Counted from the first letter of the stretch, positions 34,299-43,391 are shown. The stretch: 64,000 nt of DNA from an uncultured Bacteroidota bacterium (GCA_903842575.1 CAIMMM010000154.1:1-64000); one strand, 5' to 3'. Notes: a model not told the origin generated them from the sequence alone. Translations and numbers: made by a program.

Positions 34299-35012
34299 AT
34301 GGCTAAGTGGCAAGAAAGAGCAGAACTTCTATTTAAAAAAGAAGGATTGGAGAATTTGAAGAAGTCTAATGTACTAGTAGTTGGACTTGGTGGAGTAGGT
34401 TCGTTTGCCGCCGAGTTTTTGGTTCGAGCAGGAGTGGGAAAAATGACCATTGTGGATGGCGACATAGTCGATATTACTAACGTTAATAGACAATTGCCTG
34501 CATTACACTCTACAGTTGGTAAGTTAAAAGTGGATATAGTAGGTGATAGGTTGATGGATATTAATCCCGAGTTACAACTCACTAAAGTACAAGAATTTCT
34601 TTCCCCAGAACGTGCTTTTGAAATTGTTACTACTGATTTTGATTATGTACTGGATTGTATCGATAGTATCACGCCAAAACTCAATTTAATTATAGCTGCC
34701 AAGCGAAAACGCGTGAAAATTATTTCGAGCATGGGAGCAGGCGGAAAAATGGAAGCTTCAAAAGTAAAAGTTTCGTGCATTAGTAATTCAACTAATTGTC
34801 TTTTGGCAAAAACGATTAGAAAGCGATTGAAAGAACATAAAATCGACAAACTAAAAGTGGTATTCTCTTCTGAAATTCAAGATGAAACGAGTTTAAAAAT
34901 GACTGACGGTTCCAATTACAAAAGATCTTTTTACGGAACCAATAGTTACATGCCGGGACTTTTCGGTTTGTATGCTGCAGAAACAGTAATCAGATATCTA
35001 CTAAAAAAATGA
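34299..35012 (+). CDS. tcdA: tRNA threonylcarbamoyladenosine dehydratase TcdA
   Basis: TcdA uses ATP to cyclise t6A37 in tRNAs to ct6A. The 237-aa protein is an E1-like ThiF-fold enzyme: VLVVGLGGVGSFAAEFLVRAGVGK is the nucleotide-binding motif, DGDIVDITNVNRQ the adenylation loop, and DCIDSITPKLNLI a conserved segment. It has the typical length for the family. It is in a plus-strand run with a GNAT gene and a HAD gene but no evident functional link. Confidence 0.9.
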   Translation: MAKWQERAELLFKKEGLENLKKSNVLVVGLGGVGSFAAEFLVRAGVGKMTIVDGDIVDITNVNRQLPALHSTVGKLKVDIVGDRLMDINPELQLTKVQEFLSPERAFEIVTTDFDYVLDCIDSITPKLNLIIAAKRKRVKIISSMGAGGKMEASKVKVSCISNSTNCLLAKTIRKRLKEHKIDKLKVVFSSEIQDETSLKMTDGSNYKRSFYGTNSYMPGLFGLYAAETVIRYLLKK

Positions 35013-35044
35013 TTAGATTACGGAACTTCGGGAGTATTTTGCAG

Positions 35045-35072
35045 ATAATTTATAACTCATAATTCATAACTC
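35045..35072. repeat. Heptamer tandem repeat upstream of the HAD gene
   Basis: Four 7-bp units run in tandem: ATAATTT, ATAACTC, ATAATTC, ATAACTC. They end 5 bp before the HAD start codon. Two similar units occur on the other strand at about 22543-22557. Confidence 0.5.
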
Positions 35073-35077
35073 TTTTA

Positions 35078-35734
35078 ATGATACAAACAGTAATTTTTGA
35101 TATGGATGGTGTTATTGTGGATACAGAGCCGGTACATCATTATGCTTATAATGAACATTTTAAGCAATTGAATATTGCAATTACCCCAGAGATTTATGCT
35201 TCCTTTACCGGAAATTCTACAAAAAATATTTTCGAAAAGCTAAAAGCACAATTCCATTTAGAAGAAGATATTCAAACGTTGGTCGAAACCAAACGAAACC
35301 TTTTTAATGATGCTTTTGATAGCAAAGAAGACTTGTATTTGTTGGATGGAGTGGAAGTGTTAATTAAAGATTTATTTTCAAATGGAATGCAATTGGTTTT
35401 GGCATCTTCGTCAGCAAAAGTGACAATTAACAGGATTTTCAAAAGGTTTGACTTGCATAAATACTTCACGCATATCGTTTCGGGAGAAGATTTCCCAAAA
35501 TCTAAACCACATCCCGCTATTTTTCAGCATGCTGCTTTTTTAGCACAAACACCTGTTAAAAACTGTATTGTGATTGAAGATAGCACTAATGGAATATTGG
35601 CTGCAAAATCGGCTGGAATATATTGTCTTGGTTATGATAGTATAAATTCTAAAATGCAGGATTACTCCAAAGCTGATAAAGTAATTAGCCATTTTCAGGA
35701 GTTAAATTTTAAAAAAATAAAAAACATTTTTTAG
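35078..35734 (+). CDS. HAD-superfamily phosphatase, beta-phosphoglucomutase-like
   Basis: This 218-aa protein has all HAD motifs: motif I FDMDGVIVDTEP (residues 7-18), motif II LASSSAKVT, the motif III lysine in FPKSKPHPAIF and motif IV VIEDSTNGILAA. A four-helix cap of subclass I lies between motifs I and II. Members hydrolyse sugar phosphates or isomerise beta-glucose-1-phosphate; the substrate is not predictable. Its stop codon overlaps the convergent photolyase stop by 4 bp (TTAG). Confidence 0.87.
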   Translation: MIQTVIFDMDGVIVDTEPVHHYAYNEHFKQLNIAITPEIYASFTGNSTKNIFEKLKAQFHLEEDIQTLVETKRNLFNDAFDSKEDLYLLDGVEVLIKDLFSNGMQLVLASSSAKVTINRIFKRFDLHKYFTHIVSGEDFPKSKPHPAIFQHAAFLAQTPVKNCIVIEDSTNGILAAKSAGIYCLGYDSINSKMQDYSKADKVISHFQELNFKKIKNIF

Positions 35735-37017
35735 CCAACTGCTTCTTTATATACCCTTAAACATCTTTCTCTGGCAAATTTGTGATCTATAATAGGTTCA
35801 GGATAATCTAAAGTGCCTAATTCTGGAATCCATTTTTTTATATACTGTAAGTCCTTGTCAAATTTTTTAATTTGCTCAGCAGGATTGAAAATTCTAAAGT
35901 ATGGAGCAGCATCTACGCCACTTCCAGCTGCCCATTGCCAATTCCCCACATTGCTTGCTTGTTCGTAATCCAATAGTTTCGTGGCAAAATAGGTTTCGCC
36001 CCAGCGCCAATCAATTAGTAAATGTTTACAAAGAAAACTTGCAACAATCATTCGCACTCTATTGTGCATGTGTCCTGTTGCATTTAGTTCCCTCATTCCT
36101 GCATCTACAAAAGGATACCCTGTTTTTCCGTCACACCATCTTTGGAACAAGTCCTCATTATTATCCCATTGAATGGCATCATATTTTGGGCGGAAGCTTG
36201 CATTCACCGTATGTGGAAAATGCCAAAGAATTTGCATGAAGAATTCCCTCCAAATTAACTCTTTAAAAAAAGTTTCGTTATTACTTTCTATAGATTTAGC
36301 TACTGCTTTTCTAATAGAAACGACTCCAAATCTTAGATATATCCCTAAATAGGATGTTTTATTTACTGCCGGAAAATTGCGTGTGGCTTCATAATTATCT
36401 ATTAACGATTCAGAAATGTCATAGGGTGTCACTTTGGTAGATGATGACTCAAATCCAATTTCATTTAAACTCAAAAAAGGGTAGGTGTGGGTTGTGATTT
36501 TATCTAATAAATCTTCGGAATTATAATGAATTTGTTGTGTTATTTTGAATTTTTCTTTCCACTTATTGGCATACGGTGTATATACTACATAAGGTAAACC
36601 ATCGTCTTTTGTAACTTCGTTTTTTTCGAATATAACTTGATCTTTACAGGTTTTGAATGCGATGTTGTGCTCTTTTAAAAAGGAGAATAATGTTAAATCT
36701 CGTTTCCGTGCATAGGGCTCATAATCGTGATTTGTGTAAATAGTTTTGATGTTGTTTTCTAAAATTATTTTTTCAAAAACATCTAGAGGCTTTCCATGAA
36801 AAATGGCTAATGATTTCCCTATACTTTGCAATTGATTTTGAATATTCTCTAATTGATGATGGATGAAAGTCACACGAGCATCATTTTTTGGTAATTGAGA
36901 AAGGATGAAATCGTCAAAAATAAAAATAGGCAATACGTTTTCACCACTATGTAAAGCGTGAAAAAGGCCAACATTATCCTCCAATCGCAAATCGCGTCGA
37001 AACCAGAATAGGTTCAT
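35731..37017 (-). CDS. phrB: Deoxyribodipyrimidine photolyase
   Basis: The enzyme repairs UV-induced pyrimidine dimers with light. The 428-aa length fits class I photolyases with an N-terminal antenna-binding Rossmann domain starting NLFWFRRDLRLEDN and a C-terminal FAD-binding helical domain containing NVGNWQWAAGSGVDAAPYFRIFNP and GETYFATKLLDYE. Start placed at the ATG at 37017 because the longer track start overlaps the upstream SRPBCC gene. The pair SRPBCC-photolyase is a recurrent bacterial arrangement. Confidence 0.92.
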   Translation of the reverse strand: MNLFWFRRDLRLEDNVGLFHALHSGENVLPIFIFDDFILSQLPKNDARVTFIHHQLENIQNQLQSIGKSLAIFHGKPLDVFEKIILENNIKTIYTNHDYEPYARKRDLTLFSFLKEHNIAFKTCKDQVIFEKNEVTKDDGLPYVVYTPYANKWKEKFKITQQIHYNSEDLLDKITTHTYPFLSLNEIGFESSSTKVTPYDISESLIDNYEATRNFPAVNKTSYLGIYLRFGVVSIRKAVAKSIESNNETFFKELIWREFFMQILWHFPHTVNASFRPKYDAIQWDNNEDLFQRWCDGKTGYPFVDAGMRELNATGHMHNRVRMIVASFLCKHLLIDWRWGETYFATKLLDYEQASNVGNWQWAAGSGVDAAPYFRIFNPAEQIKKFDKDLQYIKKWIPELGTLDYPEPIIDHKFARERCLRVYKEAVG

Positions 37018-37018
37018 T

Positions 37019-37489
37019 TTAATCCTTTTTAAATTCTCCAAACATTTCTATTAACTTAGCTCTTCGAAATTCAAAAATTTCCTCCAATTTTGGTTTTACT
37101 AAAAAGGGATGAACTAATTCCCCCAAAATTCCCATAGGAACTTTATAATCAACAATATCTTCCATTTCAACACCACCCGGAATTTCTTTTAAAAAATGTT
37201 TATGATGCCAAAGTGCGTAAGGTCCAAATCGTTGCTCATCAACAAAATATTTTTTATCTACTACATGTGTGATTTCAGTTACCCATTTTGTTGGAATTCC
37301 TAGTAAGGGTGTTACACTGTATTGGATTATTTGCCCAGGATACATTGCTCTATCAGCACCAGAAAGGATTTTGAATCCCATGTATGCGGGTGTTATTTTT
37401 TGTAAATTTTTTGGATCTGAAAGTAAATCCCATGCTTGATCTATGGGTATTGGTAGATTCTGTTTGGTATGTAATCTGTATATTTTCAT
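37019..37489 (-). CDS. SRPBCC (START-like) family protein
   Basis: This 156-aa protein has the START/Bet v1-like pattern YRLHTKQNLPIPIDQAWDLL at the N-terminus and hydrophobic beta-strands forming a ligand cavity. It ends one base before the photolyase ATG. Paired SRPBCC-photolyase genes are common in bacteria; the SRPBCC protein may bind a pigment, chromophore or lipid, but no function is established. It is a cytoplasmic protein with no signal sequence. Confidence 0.82.
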   Translation of the reverse strand: MKIYRLHTKQNLPIPIDQAWDLLSDPKNLQKITPAYMGFKILSGADRAMYPGQIIQYSVTPLLGIPTKWVTEITHVVDKKYFVDEQRFGPYALWHHKHFLKEIPGGVEMEDIVDYKVPMGILGELVHPFLVKPKLEEIFEFRRAKLIEMFGEFKKD

Positions 37490-37621
37490 AAAAAAATTAT
37501 TGTTTGTAAAGATACGTAATGTTCAATTATTTTTAATAAAGATTAAACAATGAATAACATCAAACAGTATATAATATTTTCTATTTAAGGTATTATTAAC
37601 ATTTTAAATAAATACTATTTG

Positions 37622-37629
37622 TAAATTTG
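37622..37629 (+). promoter_or_regulatory. -7 promoter box for the DUF2911 gene
   Basis: TAAATTTG fits TAnnTTTG, 22 bp before the ATG at 37651, and overlaps the track's proposed start at 37627, so that longer start is unlikely. Confidence 0.45.
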
Positions 37630-37650
37630 GGCAAATCTAAACTCAAAACT

Positions 37651-38505
37651 ATGAAAAAAATTATTTTTGTTTTAGCAATGTTAATTGCAAATTATGCTAT
37701 AAAAGCACAAGTAAAAATGCCTCAACCAAGCCCAAAAGCTGTTGTGCAACAAACTGTTGGATTGACTGATGTTGAAATTGAGTACAGTCGTCCAAGTGCA
37801 AAGGGAAGAATTATTTTTGGGGACTTAGTACCTTTTGGAAAACTTTGGAGAACGGGTGCTAATGAAAACACAACGATATCCTTTAGTGATGATGTTGTAA
37901 TAAAAGGAGCTACACTTAAAAAAGGAAAGTATGCATTATATACAACTCCTAAAGCTGATATGTGGGAAGTGATTTTCTATTCTACAACAGATAATTGGGG
38001 AAATCCTGAAAAATGGGACGTAAATAAAGTGACTCTTTTAACAAATGTAGATCCTATCGCATTAGGAAATTCAGTTGAAACTTTTACAATTGCTGTAAAT
38101 AATTTAACAAATGACAGTGCTACTTTGGATATTGCTTGGGAGAAAACCATGGTTTCGGTAAAATTTGAAGTGCCGACACAAAAAACAGCCATGGCAAGTA
38201 TTGAAAAAGCGCTTGCTGGTCCAACGGCTGGTGATTATTTTTCATCTGCACAATATTATTTTCAATCTAATGGAGATTTGAATAAGGCTTTGGAGTATGT
38301 TAATAAAGCAATTAGTATGGCAAAATCGGTTAGTGATGTTCCTTTTTGGCAGCTAAGACAAAAATCATTAATTCAAGCTAAATTAGGAGACAAAATCGGT
38401 GCTATTGCAACGGCAAAATTATCCTTGGAGGCAGCCGAAAAAGCAAATAATAGTGACTATGTCAAAATGAATAATGATAGTATAAAAGAATGGAGTAAAA
38501 AATAA
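37651..38505 (+). CDS. DUF2911 secreted protein
   Basis: This 284-aa protein has a signal peptide ending near AIKAQ and a DUF2911 domain: PSPKAVVQQTVGLTDVEIEYSRPSAKGR, FGDLVPFGKLWRTGANE and KKGKYALYTTP. The last ~100 residues are helical and TPR-like. It may be a periplasmic protein of unknown role; DUF2911 proteins are widespread in Bacteroidota. It has its own promoter and terminator. Start at 37651 was chosen over 37627 because the signal peptide begins at MKKIIFV. Confidence 0.85.
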   Translation: MKKIIFVLAMLIANYAIKAQVKMPQPSPKAVVQQTVGLTDVEIEYSRPSAKGRIIFGDLVPFGKLWRTGANENTTISFSDDVVIKGATLKKGKYALYTTPKADMWEVIFYSTTDNWGNPEKWDVNKVTLLTNVDPIALGNSVETFTIAVNNLTNDSATLDIAWEKTMVSVKFEVPTQKTAMASIEKALAGPTAGDYFSSAQYYFQSNGDLNKALEYVNKAISMAKSVSDVPFWQLRQKSLIQAKLGDKIGAIATAKLSLEAAEKANNSDYVKMNNDSIKEWSKK

Positions 38506-38520
38506 TTTTCAAACTTTTTT

Positions 38521-38564
38521 AAAACCACGAATACAAAATAAATATTTGTATTCGTGGTTTTTTT
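38521..38564. terminator. Bidirectional terminator
   Basis: The long stem AAACCACGAATACAAA / TTTGTATTCGTGGTTT with a short loop separates the DUF2911 gene from the convergent symporter gene. Confidence 0.88.
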
Positions 38565-40281
38565 ATGCCTTTATTTTTTTGTCTTTGAATAATATTTGGA
38601 AGAGTAAACCAAGAATAATCGTTAATGAAGCTCCTATAAAATTCAACCAAAGATAACCTAGTTTTTCTTGCCCTGTTGGATAAATATGAATGGTGTAATA
38701 ATAGATAAAGAATATGGTAGTTTGGCTAATAACAGCACTAAAAAAAACGGCGTTGGCTTTTATGTATTGTATGTAAAAACCAACTAAGAAAACACCCAAG
38801 ACGGTTCCGTAAAAAATGGATCCTACAATATTTACTAATTGGATTAAGTTTTCAAAGAGTGTTCCAACACATGCAAATAGTATGGCTATTATACCCCATA
38901 GAATTGTAAAATAACGAGTTGCATTTACATAATGCTTCTCTGATTTTTCCTCTTTTAAATTTCTTTTATAAATATCAATAGCTGTTGTAGAGGCTAATGC
39001 TGTTAATCCAGACGCGGAAGATGACATAGCTGCCGAAAGAATTACGGCTAATAAAAGGCCAATTAATCCTGTAGGTAAATAATGTAAAATGAAATAAATA
39101 AATACATAATCTTTATCATTAGTCTCTGCTTTTTCATCCACTTTTGTGATTATTTCCTTGGCTTGATCATGTAAATCGTTTTCTTTTTCTGAGAGTGAAA
39201 TCAATTTTTTTCGAAGAATTGGATTGTCATAATTTTGATTTAAATGGTCAATATAAAGCAAATTAAATTCTTTTTTTTCTTCGGATAAATCCATCAATTG
39301 CTTTTCCAATGCATTGTAATCTTTGGCATAGATGGATTTTTCTATTGCATTTTTATTAACGGGATTGAAATTTAATGGAACGGGATTAAATTGGAAAAAT
39401 ACAAAAACCATCACTCCGGTTAATAGTATAAAAAACTGCATGGGTACTTTTAAAAAACCATTCATGATTAAACCCATTTGGCTTTCTCTATCGGACTTCC
39501 CAGATAAATAGCGGCCAACTTGGGATTGATCGGTTCCGAAATAAGAAAGCATCAAGAAAAATCCACCCGTAATACCACTCCAAAATGTATAACGATTATT
39601 TAGATCGAAAGAGAAATCTAAAATATTCAATTTGTCATTAGCTCCAGCAATATGCATAGCATTGGAGAAAGTCATATCGTTTGGAAGCAAATGTAAAATA
39701 AGGAAAAACGTAATAAACATCCCGCTCATGATGACAAACATTTGTTGTTTTTGGGTAACATTTACTGCTTTTGTTCCACCCACAAAGGTGTAAATCATTA
39801 CCAAAATTCCAATGATAACATTAAGCAAAGTTAAATTCCAACCAAGTATGGATGACAAGATAATGGCTGGAGCATAAATAGTAATACCAGTTCCTAATCC
39901 ACGTTGTATTAAAAATAATATAGCAGTAAAAGAACGCGTTTTTAGGTCAAAACGTTGTTCCAGGTATTCGTATGCAGTAAACACTTTTAGACGATGATAT
40001 ATGGGAATAAAAGTCATGGAAATCACCACCATCGCAATAGGAAGTCCAAAATAAAATTGTACAAACCCCATGCCGTCATGGTAGGCTTGTCCCGGGGTTG
40101 ATAAAAAAGTAATAGCGCTTGCTTGGGTTGCCATTACCGAAAGCCCAACTGTCCACCAAGGTGTTTCTTTATTTCCTAGAATATATTCTTCAACATTTTT
40201 GCTTCCTTTGGTTTTATAAACACCATAGAAAACAATGAAAAGTAAAGTTACTATTAATACAATCCAGTCGAGTTGTTGCAT
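38563..40281 (-). CDS. Sodium:solute symporter (SSS family)
   Basis: This 572-aa integral membrane protein resembles Na+/solute symporters, with about 13 helices, the sodium-site region ATQASAITFLSTPGQAY near residue 55 and SAAMSSSASGLTALASTTAIDIYKRN later. A roughly 90-residue charged segment at about 298-390 (rich in Glu and Lys, likely coiled-coil) interrupts the helices, an unusual insertion. Its start is 1 bp after a 35-aa membrane peptide, and a PIG-L deacetylase gene precedes it, suggesting that the transported solute is an acetylated sugar or derivative. Substrate is unknown. Confidence 0.87.
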   Translation of the reverse strand: MQQLDWIVLIVTLLFIVFYGVYKTKGSKNVEEYILGNKETPWWTVGLSVMATQASAITFLSTPGQAYHDGMGFVQFYFGLPIAMVVISMTFIPIYHRLKVFTAYEYLEQRFDLKTRSFTAILFLIQRGLGTGITIYAPAIILSSILGWNLTLLNVIIGILVMIYTFVGGTKAVNVTQKQQMFVIMSGMFITFFLILHLLPNDMTFSNAMHIAGANDKLNILDFSFDLNNRYTFWSGITGGFFLMLSYFGTDQSQVGRYLSGKSDRESQMGLIMNGFLKVPMQFFILLTGVMVFVFFQFNPVPLNFNPVNKNAIEKSIYAKDYNALEKQLMDLSEEKKEFNLLYIDHLNQNYDNPILRKKLISLSEKENDLHDQAKEIITKVDEKAETNDKDYVFIYFILHYLPTGLIGLLLAVILSAAMSSSASGLTALASTTAIDIYKRNLKEEKSEKHYVNATRYFTILWGIIAILFACVGTLFENLIQLVNIVGSIFYGTVLGVFLVGFYIQYIKANAVFFSAVISQTTIFFIYYYTIHIYPTGQEKLGYLWLNFIGASLTIILGLLFQILFKDKKIKA

Positions 40282-40282
40282 A

Positions 40283-40390
40283 CTAAAAGAATATTTGCAT
40301 TAGAATAAAAAATATAGCAATATATATGAAGTTCACAACCAAAACCCAAGTATAACTATTTTTCCAAGTTGATTTGTTTTCTGTTCCCAT
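40283..40390 (-). CDS. 35-aa membrane peptide between PIG-L and the symporter
   Basis: This ORF is too short for the track. On the minus strand ATG at 40390 to TAG at 40283 gives 35 aa: a polar N-terminus (MGTENKSTWKNSYTW) and one hydrophobic helix (VLVVNFIYIAIFFILMQIFF). It sits with a 1-bp gap from the deacetylase stop and a 1-bp gap before the symporter ATG, so it is likely translated in the operon. Small hydrophobic partners are known for other SSS transporters (YjcH for ActP, YhdT for PanF), which suggests an accessory subunit. Confirmation needs conservation in relatives. Confidence 0.65.
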   Translation of the reverse strand: MGTENKSTWKNSYTWVLVVNFIYIAIFFILMQIFF

Positions 40391-40391
40391 A

Positions 40392-42890
40392 TTATTTCCC
40401 AATTGCTATCATATTTGCCAATAATCGAAAGGCACCAGGAACGCCTTGGGGCAATTCTCTAAAAAAGCTCAAACCCGTGTAAATATAATTTCCTTTCCCG
40501 TATTTTGCTACTAACAATGCACCATTTTTTGGTGTTTCTCCTTTGTCGTTGGCCGATAGAATAGGAGTGAAGTTAGCATCCCATTCGTTAGGATAATACA
40601 AACCTTGTTCTTGTTTCCAATTTTTAAAATCGTCAATAGTAATTTTATTTGGATAGTTTAAAATGGAATGATCTGGGTTTAGAAAACGAACTTCCACATT
40701 TTCTTCGGTAACTCTATCTCTAGAAATTTTTAATGGAAACGGCGCAATATTTGGCGTTACTAAATCGTCAGTTGTGTTGTATTGAACAATCATTGTTTTT
40801 CCGTTTTTTACAAAATCTAAAAGTATATTTTGTTTGAAAGCAAGTGCATTAACAACATTATAGGCACGAATTCCAGTCATTACAACGTCATAATCAAGGA
40901 GTTTTTCGTTTGTAATTTCTTCTGGTTTTAGGACGGTAACTTCATAACCCATTTGAGTCAAACTCTTAGGAACTTCATCACCAGCTCCCATAATGTAGGC
41001 GATTTTTTCATTCTTGGTTTTAATTTTCAAGCGAATAGCTTTGGCTTCAGCTGTTTTTAAAACCATTTGTTTGTAAATGTGTGGATAATTTATGTCAATT
41101 TTTTCTTTGTCATACGTTTTTCCATCAACAGTTACGATGCTTTTAATATTGATTTCGCTAGCTTCTTTTGATGGAAAAACTGTAAAAACCGCAATAATTT
41201 CTTCCCCTTTTTTAGCTAAAGTAAATGGAATTTCATTAGGTGAAACTTTCCAGCTTTCTGGAATATCAAGTTTTACATTACCTTGAACATTCTCTTTTCC
41301 AGCTTTTACTTTTGCAGTAATTGTTTTACTTCTGTCATTATTGAAAATATAAACTTTTTCAGGAATTGAGGAAGTAACAATAGGAACAATATCTAGCGGT
41401 TGATAAACTTCTCCTTTCACATCATCGGTGTATTTATAAACCACATTTTTTTCAAAAGAAATTTCAATCCCGTTAATTTCAATCCAAAACCCCACTTTTA
41501 CTTGACGTAAAACATCAGGAGTTCCAATTTTTTGTTGGTCATCAACATGATACATTCCAACAGTTCCTTTTTGATTCAGCCAATATGGATTTGTATATTC
41601 AAGTTCATTTGGAAGTTCCAAAGTATTGTTTTCCGTATAGAGAATGTTATTTTTAAGCTCAACTATTTTTTGCTCAGCTTTATAAACAGGAACAGCACCA
41701 ATGCCTTTTAATTTCATAGGTATGTTACTTCTGTTAATCACTTCAATTTTTACTTTTAAAGAACTTCCAGGCGTAGTTTCTTGATTTTCGGCAACAGCTT
41801 CAAGATATAAACCAGCACAAGAACCAATGATTTTTGTGATTTCTTCCGATTTAATATTTTTCCAATGTTCGTCTTCTAGTTTCTGAATTAAATCATAGGC
41901 TTTTACTAATTCTGGAATACTGACGGAAGGATTTTTAAAATCGAAGTTTTTCTCTACATTGTATAAGATATCGCCAATTGCTTTTCCTCCATTTATTCTA
42001 TTCCAAGTGGTATCAATGCCTTCAAAAATATTGGATTTATCGGTAGGCGTTACTCCTTTTAATAATTCTAAATATTCATCTTCTTCTCCTCGAGTACCAG
42101 TAGAACCAAAACCTTGTGATTGGTGACGACTTCTACTCAATGCCGCAATTTCTTGATTTGATTTTCCAACAGATTGATAGTAAACGCCCGTTTTTAAATT
42201 AATTAAGTTGGTTTTATCGGCTTTGTCAAATTTTTCTTTGCTTCCATAAAACCACCAAGATGTATTGAAAAATAAGCGTTTGGGTTGCCAAGTTTTTACT
42301 AATTTTAATTGATTTGGGAATATTGTTACGTCGTTTACTTTGTCGAAAGCTTCTACGCTCAACATGGCTGATGCGGTGTGATGCCCATGTGTTGTTCCGG
42401 GTGAACGATGATCAAATCGATTGATGATAACATCGGGTTGGAATTTTCTAATGGTCCAAATAATATCGCTTAATACTTGATCTTTATCCCAAATATTTAA
42501 TGTTTCATCAGGATTTTTTGAATAACCAAAATCATTGGCTCTAGAAAAAAATTGTTCTCCACCATCAATTTTTCTAGCTTCCATTAGTTCTTGAGTTCTA
42601 ATTAATCCTAGAAGTTCACGCAATTCTGGACCTATAAGATTTTGCCCTCCATCGCCTCTAGTTAATGATAAATAGCCAGTTCTAGCTTTCTTTTCATTAG
42701 ACAAATATGAAATTAACCTCGTATTTTCATCATCGGGATGTGCAGCAATATAAAGGACAGAACCTAAGAAATTGAGTTTTTGTATTTGATTGTAAATTTC
42801 AACAGCATTTGGTTTTTGAGGTTGCTGTGATACTACAATTTGAAAGGATAGAAGAAAAATAATGAAAGGACAATAGAAAAGCTTTTGCAT
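40392..42890 (-). CDS. PIG-L/LmbE-family deacetylase, large secreted form
   Basis: This 832-aa protein has a signal peptide (IIFLLSFQIVVSQ) and an N-terminal LmbE domain with the zinc motif AHPDDE (residues 56-61) and a HRSPGTTHGHHTA site near residue 165. The following region (about 360-600) is beta-rich, NPCBM/NEW3-like. The last ~200 residues resemble a ThuA- or glutamine-amidotransferase-like fold (IAYIMGAGDEVP, VMTGIRAYNV), without an evident catalytic Cys. PIG-L enzymes deacetylate N-acetyl sugars. With the adjacent symporter it may process an amino sugar derivative outside the cytoplasm. Confidence 0.85.
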   Translation of the reverse strand: MQKLFYCPFIIFLLSFQIVVSQQPQKPNAVEIYNQIQKLNFLGSVLYIAAHPDDENTRLISYLSNEKKARTGYLSLTRGDGGQNLIGPELRELLGLIRTQELMEARKIDGGEQFFSRANDFGYSKNPDETLNIWDKDQVLSDIIWTIRKFQPDVIINRFDHRSPGTTHGHHTASAMLSVEAFDKVNDVTIFPNQLKLVKTWQPKRLFFNTSWWFYGSKEKFDKADKTNLINLKTGVYYQSVGKSNQEIAALSRSRHQSQGFGSTGTRGEEDEYLELLKGVTPTDKSNIFEGIDTTWNRINGGKAIGDILYNVEKNFDFKNPSVSIPELVKAYDLIQKLEDEHWKNIKSEEITKIIGSCAGLYLEAVAENQETTPGSSLKVKIEVINRSNIPMKLKGIGAVPVYKAEQKIVELKNNILYTENNTLELPNELEYTNPYWLNQKGTVGMYHVDDQQKIGTPDVLRQVKVGFWIEINGIEISFEKNVVYKYTDDVKGEVYQPLDIVPIVTSSIPEKVYIFNNDRSKTITAKVKAGKENVQGNVKLDIPESWKVSPNEIPFTLAKKGEEIIAVFTVFPSKEASEINIKSIVTVDGKTYDKEKIDINYPHIYKQMVLKTAEAKAIRLKIKTKNEKIAYIMGAGDEVPKSLTQMGYEVTVLKPEEITNEKLLDYDVVMTGIRAYNVVNALAFKQNILLDFVKNGKTMIVQYNTTDDLVTPNIAPFPLKISRDRVTEENVEVRFLNPDHSILNYPNKITIDDFKNWKQEQGLYYPNEWDANFTPILSANDKGETPKNGALLVAKYGKGNYIYTGLSFFRELPQGVPGAFRLLANMIAIGK

Positions 42891-43001
42891 AATAAATTCT
42901 TTGAATTAGCAATAGCTTCAAATGTAGCAATTAAATAAAAGGGGTAGTTTTATTTAATTTGAATTTAACAAAATTTTTGGCGAGATATAAAATTAAGACA
43001 A

Positions 43002-43391
43002 TCATTCTGTAGCTGCTGTTTGGTTCATAAATCGGCCTTTTGAATTATAAGGATATAATTTTTTGTGAATTTTTAGAAACTGTTGTGGATTTTCTTCCTC
43101 ATAATTTGTAATAGCAACTCGTGCTTTATTAAATAAAGAGTAGCCTCCATAATTTTGAGGAAGTTCAGCAGCAGTTTGCCATTTACCACTCATCTGGTAA
43201 TAATATACATTTTTCAAATTATCATAGTAGGCAAATAAATTTGGAAAATAGGAATAGCGAAGTTGACAATTTGTTTTTGGATCAATTGGCAATGAGGGTT
43301 TATCATAGCCTGGTGGCGGTGGTGCTTGCGCAATAGATGAATAGCAAGCTAATAGTAGTATCAGTAGGAATACAATTTTAGTTATTTTCAT
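43002..43391 (-). CDS. Secreted proline-rich hypothetical protein
   Basis: This 129-aa protein has a signal peptide (LLILLLACYSSIAQ), then a PPPPGYDKP proline-rich linker, and a compact aromatic-rich domain with a single Cys (KTNCQLRYSY). The sequence YYQMSGKWQTAAELPQNYGGYSLFNKARV suggests a small beta domain. I do not recognise a family. It may be an envelope protein. It is separate from its neighbours with 111 and 184 bp gaps. Confidence 0.6.
   Translation of the reverse strand: MKITKIVFLLILLLACYSSIAQAPPPPGYDKPSLPIDPKTNCQLRYSYFPNLFAYYDNLKNVYYYQMSGKWQTAAELPQNYGGYSLFNKARVAITNYEEENPQQFLKIHKKLYPYNSKGRFMNQTAATE

Noticed and set aside
42337-42368. GTCGAAAGCTTCTACGCTCAAC in the PIG-L gene resembling the purL REP-like repeat
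   Set aside because: Similarity is partial and the reading frame encodes ordinary conserved residues of the deacetylase.
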